From positions 337,082 to 401,081 of the forward strand of contig JAGFNQ010002298.1 in NCBI GenBank assembly GCA_024364735.1: a DNA stretch of 64,000 bases, in the 5' to 3' direction. The notes below the pieces were generated by a model. That model had not been told where the DNA came from. It made no database searches and saw only the letters and a list, made by a program, of their open reading frames with translations. Numbering within the stretch: position 1 is the stretch's first letter; each line of letters opens with the position of its first letter. The DNA comes from Boesenbergia rotunda (taxonomy: Eukaryota; Streptophyta; Magnoliopsida; Zingiberales; Zingiberaceae). The translations under genes and the position numbers were made by a program. Below are positions 57,357 through 64,000 of this stretch, piece by piece.

Positions 57357-58985
57357 CTAATGGAAGTTGTCAAATTTGAAAATAAACAAACAATTCAAAT
57401 CAAACTGTACTAATTTGATTCGGAAGATCATGGTATAAATATTGAGAATCAAGAAGATGCCAAAGGAATAAGGAATGGAGGACTAGTTTTCTTAGTACAT
57501 ATAAGTGACAGAAATATAGACTAATAACCTAACTATATAGGAACAAGTTGCTGAATCGTAACATGAAACTTTGAAAAAGAGTTATTGAGAAAAGAATAAG
57601 ATATGAGACAACTTTATGAGAATCAATTTAATTTATGTTGGGACGATCTATCATAATGTTAATTGCTTACAAGACAACCAATGGCAAGATATATAGAGAA
57701 AGAAAAGAGTGAATGACATGATTTTGATTAACTTTATAATAAAAACCAAAAACAATTATTGTGATGGGGATATGAAGAAGTAGTTATATAGATGTGACAA
57801 AAGATATGTGCAATGAAATAGTTACTGGTGCTAGACTAATGAGATTGTGAAAAATACTTTTATTTTAATTCTAGACTTTACATCAAGGGTAAGCTTTAAA
57901 TATCTATCAAATTATGTTAGCACTGCTTGAACTCACCAATCATATTCAATATAAATCTACATCAAAACAAATATATGTTACTTACAAAAATGAATTTGTA
58001 AAAATTAACAAGACTATAAATAAAATAAATTCAAAGCTTAAATTGTGAAGAACAACTTTGAGAAGTAAAGACACTAAGTAGAATTAAAATTAAATAAATG
58101 AAATGTAACTTAAATAATAATAAAAAAGAAAATATACAGAATGATTAAGATGGTCAAAAGGGAAATTCCCACAAGTAAAAGTTTTATCTTGAATGTATTA
58201 TTCAGAAAGAAAATATTCATAAAAGTATCATTAATATGATAAAAGAATGATAGTCAAAAGAGAGAGAAGCTTTTTAAATGTACTAAGATTGTTGTGTGCT
58301 TAGACTTTAAAAAAAAACTTTATAAGACACTAGGATAACCTACCATACTTTATGAATCAAACAATAACTTGAAAACTTAGCTGATTCCTAATTAAAGAAA
58401 TGGCCAGCATGGTTGTTTGCCATGTCAATTCCTTGGCAATTTGTAGACAAGAATATTGACCATCAGGTGATCCAGAAGAATCAAGTTAGAGGTGAGGAGG
58501 TCTACGTTTAGAGCTTTTGCTAAGGCATACTTCCCATGCAAGGGCACCCTACGAATCAGGTGTATTTGCTTCATTTCAACAAATCAAATTAGGGAAGCAT
58601 TGTTCCTGAACTTGTAGATCAAATCAAAAGAATGCAAGATTCTGGATATGATTGTATTAATGGATCTGGATCTAATGAACACAAGGGGAATGCCACCTGT
58701 TGAGACAACAAGAGATAAGATCTGAAGGATTACAATGAGAGCAAGTAAAAGGGTTAGGATTACTCTTGAATGCCCAACTCTCTCATTACACTAGCTCTCT
58801 CATTGCACTTATAAGAGAAGTGCAAACTACCAAACTTTGCAAGCTCCCCTTGGTCATCCTTTATAGCCTCCAGGTTACCTTCATCTTAACTGTTCTATTG
58901 TATCACTGCTCAGCCGGCTGCCTGCCATGCTAGTTGACTACGATTGCTATAGTCTTCAGTCCAATCGATCTCTAAGTTGACTCTA
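57357..58985. other. AT-rich unassigned DNA upstream of the CHR19-like exons (intron or 5' flank)
   Basis: I looked on the minus strand for the preceding helicase exon and did not find it. The sequence is A/T-rich with no conserved frame. Confidence 0.4.
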
Positions 58986-58989
58986 TTTG

Positions 58990-59517
58990 TCATCGGTTGA
59001 ATGCTCTCCAAGGAGAGCGAACAACTACGTGAGTCGACTGAATCTCTCTTCAATTTCTTGCTTTTCAAGTTTTGCATACATACATTCATGCAGCCTTATA
59101 GTAGAAAATAATTCATCAATTGTACTTAAATTGAGGTCCTTGACAAATAAAAGTGATCCACCATTCATGTTTATTGTTACAGCCATGGGAATGAATTGAG
59201 ACCATTGTGAAGGAGATCCTAGTTTGATATTTCATCTCTAATACTAATAAGCTCATGAATGAGCTCCTTGTATCCTGCATGCACTTAAGCCACCTTCCTC
59301 CTTCATTCTAAAAGTGTTTACTTGCATCAATAGTAAATCCCTCGTCGCAAGCTTTGCCTCAAATGTTCTTTCATGCATTTTCACTACTCTTTCCCATAAT
59401 TCTTTAGTATTTATGTACTTTCTAAACTTGATTATCTCTTACTCCGAAAGTGTGCTCTCAAGTGTCAATTTGGCTTTTAAATTTGAAGTTAGGTCTTCTT
59501 TTTTTCTTCTTGGTTAA
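58990..59517 (-). pseudogene. decayed Copia gag fragment
   Basis: Minus-strand reading gives 'INTKELWERVVKMHERTFEA' and 'RDLLLMQVNTFRMKEEGG' (59,430-59,300), then after breaks 'LNLSTIDELFSTIRLHE' (about 59,130-59,080). These line up with the UBN2 gag region of element E ('SAKELWSKLIELHEG', 'IKLDEFFSELELHE'). Stops and frameshifts are present. The protein-like plus-strand frames here are its mirror and not genes. Confidence 0.65.
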
Positions 59518-60654
59518 CCTAGACAAAGACAAGATCTTTCAATTATTGTCTAAATGAAGTTCAAACCCTTCTTCCACCACTACTACTATATCAATGTCAA
59601 TTCTAAAATAGAGAAACCTCCCCCTCTTAGATGAGTTGAAAGTTCCCCTCAAGCTTCAATATTGAAAATTTTATTCTGGCCATTTTCATTGATGAGGGTT
59701 CAATGGCCGAATACAAGAGTAATAGCACTTGACCTACAATTTATAATCCTTATAATTGCTAGCAATGTCAATCAACAATGTTAGTGCAGCAGAAAATAAA
59801 TAACATAAATACAAACAGATTAGTCACATGGTTCGAACCCCTTGCACCTAAATGTCTACTAGTTTTCTCCTTAAATCCTTTCCGTAGGTGGAGAAGACCT
59901 CTTACATAAATCTTTTTACATGAAATGAGAACAGAACAAGAAGCACAACAATTGAGGGTTAGGATTACAATGGGAGAGTTTGGAGATGTGATAAGCTAAC
60001 AAATCTCTGACTCAATTTTTTCAGTCATCAGTTGAGTGCTCTCCAAAACTATGGTTGCTTGAATCAACAGGATTCGGCTTCAATTGATTGCATCACTATA
60101 GCTCAGAGGTTATTGGTGGTCACAACCTTTCTATAAATCAACCATTATACTAGGACAAAATGTCTCCCATGATTTACTGCCTATCTGTGGTGTGTGTGTG
60201 TGCGCCATGATTTACTGCCCATCTCTTTTGTGTGTGTGTGTGTGTGTGTAGAGCAAGCATTATCGCCATTTTGATCCAGCAATTGTCTTTCAATTTCCTA
60301 TTGGCAATCGAATAGATCCAACCCCCAATCGACTATTTACTAGACTCAAAAAAAAATATTTTGTTCAACTAATTAGCTTGAATTGATTGCTTAGTCAACT
60401 CAAACATTAGTCAACTAAAACTAACCTTCAGTCAACTGAATCAAGGATGATGGCCATTCCAACGGTCAAATTTTTACCTAATTCAAGAGCTACCCTAACC
60501 CAAGTTACAAGTCTCTTGACTCTTTAAGAGTTTACTTTTACATCTTGACACCACCCACGAAACCATCTCCTCACAGTTAAAGTCCCTTGAATGCACCGAA
60601 CTCATGCCTTGTTCCACATGTCATCCTTATAGTGGTCAGTGTAGATAGATGGTC
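59518..60654. other. leader/LTR-derived non-coding DNA
   Basis: 'cacatggttcgaacccctt' to 'taggtggagaagacctctt' (59,825-59,915) parallels 60,825-60,925, so part of this is a second LTR-like segment. (TG)n at about 60,187-60,201 and 60,231-60,250. No coding signal. Confidence 0.4.
60187..60250. repeat. two short (TG)n microsatellites
   Basis: Runs of tg at 60,187-60,201 and 60,231-60,250, separated by a partial duplicate of 'catgatttactgccatct'. Confidence 0.85.
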
Positions 60655-61946
60655 AAATAAGCTAGAGGGGGAGGGCGAGTAGTGATTGTACCATTAAAAG
60701 GTAATACTACTCTTGCTACAAGCTTAGGAAGGTCATTACAACAATTGGTGCAACGAAATAAACATAAAGACAATTGCACATACCACAATCACTGACAAGA
60801 CATGTAGCATGGTTCAGAAACCTAATTCCTACTCCATAGTCCATGACTCATCCACAAGTCACTCCTGGAAAGTGCATTATCTTTCTCTTTGCAGATAAAA
60901 TCTAGGGGTGGAGAAACCTCTTATAACATAAGATTTTACCAATCTAATTTTGATAGTCATAATTTGCCCAACTTACTCCCCTTTTATAGCCTTCACCCCC
61001 TCTTCAATCTTCGTTTGTTATTCAGCTAATTTAATGTCGATGAGTCGACTAGATCCATCGCTCAGTCAATTGCATTCTTGATTGGTCCAGCTTGAGTCTG
61101 CCAATAACTACATGAGTTGAATTGATTCCACCATGAGTCCACTATAGCCCCCATTATCATATCTGACTATTGCAACACAACTGTGAGATCAACGACTCCA
61201 TTTTCCTACTATAGCATTAGTTGACTGACCAGTCGATTTAGCCACTACTACAAATATTCTATTGTCTAGTTGATTTCCTCAAGTTGACTCCATAGTCAAC
61301 TTAACTCTCTAGTTGTTTGATTCAGCCACTAATACAAATATTCTATTGGCTAGTTGATTTCCTCAAGTTGACTACATAGTCAACTTAACTCTTCAATTGT
61401 TTTAATCAATTAAACTCAATTTTAGTTGATTAGAAATGATCGAGGCTCACCCAAGTTGAGATCTCCTAAGAATACATTCTCTTAACTCCAACAGCTCACA
61501 TTCCAAATGTTATTTTCTGCAACTTCACTACCAAGACACCGAACCCTCAACTCGCTTTACATATCATCCGTCACACATCACCTACTAATATGTCTCCTCC
61601 AACGGCCATCAACACTACTCGATGCTCCTTGTCTTGTGGTCCCTCAAATCTCTTATATCATTCTACTCCGAACTCCATCAGGCCTCAAGCCACCGAGCTA
61701 CCAACTTAGTTGCATCAAGTGATACTCCACGAGTTGGTCTAACACCACCTTAGTGTTTCTCGTCCAAGTCATCATCATCTACATCACTCGACCTCATCGA
61801 TGCACAAGCTCTCTAATCTCCATGTATGACTTGTCAAGTACCTGCACAACTAAAGCACACACATCAAATACAATGCCTTAAACCCTTTGCACAAACATCA
61901 AAACCAAAGTCAAACACGACCACTTAAGGCACTTATTGTACCAACA
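60655..61946 (-). repeat. decayed Copia-type LTR paired with the gag fragment
   Basis: On the minus strand it starts TGTTGGTACAATAAG at 61,946, matching in style the TGTTGGTGCAATC starts of D. Next come 'gttttgatgtttgtgcaaag' and 'tagttgtgcaggtacttgac', which parallel the LTRs of C, D and E. It ends near 60,660 with 'cctccccctctagc', the U5 end motif. No initiator-Met PBS is visible next to it. With the gag fragment it marks an old Copia insertion. Confidence 0.55.
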
Positions 61947-62811
61947 ATCCTTCACTCTTCACTGATGTAGTTTGGTTCTTTTTAGTTGTTGTCAACATTA
62001 CCACTTTAATGCTTCTTGTCCTATGGCATAAAATTTGGACCAATATATTAAACCTTGGTTTAATGGGCAATTATTTATGGACGGCATGATGGTTCCTTGT
62101 AAAGTGAGGGGTTAGTATTTCACATATATGATATATGTGGTTAGTTGTTAGAAATATTTAAGCTTTTCAGAAATCTTTTGGAGTCTATCCTAGAACTTTT
62201 TTTGCAGTACTATAAATTAAAGGATTTAGATGAATAAAGTTTGCAGTGTTTTCCCCAGCCAAATGTTGTAATCATTCTACCAAGAGCATAGGCATCAAGG
62301 TTGATGCTTTTTTCCTTTCAACTATTTGGGTACCATATATATCCTGTTAGTGTTCTTACTACTGTTCAAAATGTAGTTGTTGAGAAGGCGTGTGACTAAA
62401 GGAAAAGCTGAATGGTAATTAATTATATCTCTCAAGCTAGGAGAGTCCTGGTGATCAACTCAGTAATACACGCTATTCCCATCCACTCTTTGACTTCTAG
62501 TTGGGTGTATGATTCGATTCAGGGGATATTTTATGGGAAGTACCAAAAGCTTTTTTGAGGTTCTAATGATAAGTCTCATGGATCAATTCTGGCTAAGTGG
62601 GGAATTTTCACTGAAAAAAAACAATTTTGGTGTTTATGGGGTAAGGGATAATAAGCTTTTGAAGTTTACATCTAATGCAAAAAGGATGTTACCTTCTTTG
62701 AATGAGAAGGCATCTGCTCGGGTGCAAATATTTTAGATTCATTGTAAATTTCATCCATGGAAAGGTGGTAAAGTTGCATATTCTTTGATAAAAATGTAAC
62801 ACATAGGAGGA
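61947..62811. other. unassigned DNA
   Basis: AT-rich with no recognised coding sequence or repeat ends. The ORF at 62,509-62,736 has no family resemblance. Confidence 0.35.
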
Positions 62812-63024
62812 TTTTTTTTTTTGGTAGTCCAGGAGGAGGTGACTGGCCTGACCCACTTTCCCATCGGCCATCGGGATAAAATCCAGAAGAGCAAGTGTTC
62901 AACAACCTATAGCCAGCATCCTAGATTTCTTCCCACTGTGGACAGAAAGTCCCGACTAGGAATCAACCTGGGTACCTGAGGTTTGTCCTACAAAGCAGCT
63001 TACCACAACACCAAGCCCGAGGGC
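62812..63024 (-). mobile_element. tRNA-derived SINE
   Basis: Minus strand: 'gggcttggtgttgtggtaag' at about 63,019-63,000 is an RNA polymerase III A box (TGGTGTTGTGG), and 'aggttgattcctagtc' at 62,969-62,954 is a B box. The body runs about 210 bp and ends in an A tail (T run at 62,812-62,822 on the plus strand). Box spacing of about 40 bp fits plant SINEs. Target duplications are not obvious. Confidence 0.75.
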
Positions 63025-63033
63025 AATGAATAA

Positions 63034-63255
63034 TACATTTAAGGCTAAAGTTGTTCCAATGAACATATTTTATTGATAATGGTAACATATAGGTCGATAA
63101 TGGTATGGTTGAGTAATTGAGTTTAAGGCTAAGGTAGCACGTATCCATGAATGATACATTTAAGGCTAAAGTTGTTCCAATCAACATATTTTTTTGATAA
63201 TGGTAACACATAGGTTGATAATGGTATGATTGAGTAATTGTATTTAAGACTAAGC
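63034..63255. repeat. about 120-bp imperfect tandem duplication
   Basis: 'tttaaggctaaagttgttcc' at 63,039 and 63,160, followed in both by 'aacatatttt', 'tgataatggtaaca' and 'gataatggtatg'. A third, worn 'gataaaaatgtaacacatagg' lies at 62,787, on the other side of the SINE. Confidence 0.8.
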
Positions 63256-64000
63256 TTGTTCCAAAAGCTTTCAAATCTAGTATGGCTAATTTTGATGAAT
63301 TGCTTGTAAATTAAATTCCACGTCTAATATAGCACACCTATTAAGGTTTGATTAATATAATTTATATTGCATGTGATTAAGAGAATATAACATTATTTAT
63401 GCTATTAATTAATCTTAATTGATATTTTTTTATTAATAACTCCCCATGGCAAATATCTCCACCATGGTCAGTCCCAATGCCCCAGATCAAAGTGAAGGGT
63501 AGCATTAGGTTACCCGTCAAAAACAAATATTATATATAGATCCATTAAATCATTATGTTGGCCAACATTGATACATCTCCATGAGAAATTGAGTGTAGTG
63601 TTAAATATGATTTAAAATCTCGACCGTATCGGAGTTTTGATTTATGATCAGAAGGTATCATACCAATATGATTTCGGTATTTTTTTTAAATATAAATATA
63701 TTAATTAAAAATAAATAATTTAATTTAAATATTAAAACATAATAATTTTTTAAAGAACTACGAAATCATTATGACTTAATATAGTAAATAAAAAAATAAA
63801 AAATAATTATATATTTTTGAAATTAAAATAAATAAATATTAAATTAATGGGATAATTTTAGAAGTCTATTTAGATTATCAATTTATAGCTGGGATTAATT
63901 GAAATTATTATCCTAAGTTTCGGTTTAATTTTTTTTCCTTTTCTGGGGATCACGTGGGTGTCTCCACAATGGTAGAGGTCGCAATGGCCTCCATGCCCGC
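63256..64000. other. AT-rich unassigned DNA
   Basis: No coding or repeat boundary recognised. The last 100 bases turn GC-richer ('gtgggtgtctccacaatgg', 'gcaatggcctccatgcccgc') and may enter another feature beyond the window. Confidence 0.35.

Noticed and set aside
59314..59517. Plus-strand Ser/Leu-rich ORFs at 58,987-59,199 and 59,314-59,517
   Set aside because: They mirror the minus-strand Copia gag fragment.

Overview
This is plant nuclear DNA, probably from a repeat-rich monocot-type genome; no species can be named from the sequence alone. About 70% of the window is LTR-retrotransposon sequence, much of it nested. The only host gene I can support is the 3' end of a SNF2-family chromatin remodeller (CHR19/ETL1 type, minus strand) whose introns have filled with transposon debris.

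Region 1 (1-2,581): a decayed Ty3/Gypsy gag on the minus strand, cut by the window edge, then unassigned DNA.

Region 2 (2,582-32,682): one Ty3/Gypsy element of Tat/Ogre type on the minus strand, split by younger insertions. In its own orientation it has a 5' LTR (32,682-32,159), a PBS, a deletion removing gag and protease, RT, RNase H and integrase (pol stop at 6,711), a 67-bp minisatellite in the 3' UTR, a plus-strand (antisense) coiled-coil ORF, and a remnant of the 3' LTR. Five insertions have matching 5-bp target-site duplications (TSDs), which gives the order of events. Three sit in the Gypsy backbone: gag-only Copia element E (6,782-12,112, TCTTC), Copia-type element D (13,090-28,463, ATACC) and a solo LTR of the E family (29,073-30,389, ACTCC). 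Element D itself carries two more: a 2.5-kb solo LTR-like insert (13,391-15,926, GCATG) and its relative, element C (20,368-27,086, TGTTT).

Elements C and D are the most unusual objects here. Each has LTRs, an initiator-tRNA-Met PBS, a double-zinc-knuckle gag and a polypurine tract, but no protease, integrase, RT or RNase H. In place of pol each carries a second ORF resembling the 'putative plant transposon protein' domain. In C this ORF appears to have its own promoter-like module, 5' leader and a clean GT-AG intron.

Region 3 (32,683-39,560): a decayed autonomous Copia element on the minus strand (LTR, RH, truncated RT, INT, PR, gag). Region 4 (39,561-47,293): a 3.2-kb solo LTR of Gypsy chromovirus type, flanked exactly by a 188-bp direct duplication, then AT-rich unassigned DNA. 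Region 5 (47,294-57,356): the last three coding exons of the CHR19-like gene, with a 9.46-kb intron holding LTR remnants and a hAT-type MITE with an 8-bp TSD. Region 6 (57,357-64,000): upstream intron of that gene or its 5' flank, with a decayed Copia gag and LTR, a tRNA-derived SINE and small tandem repeats.

No tRNA, rRNA or CRISPR features were seen. Nearly all retroelement ORFs are broken. The CHR19 exons are intact and in phase.
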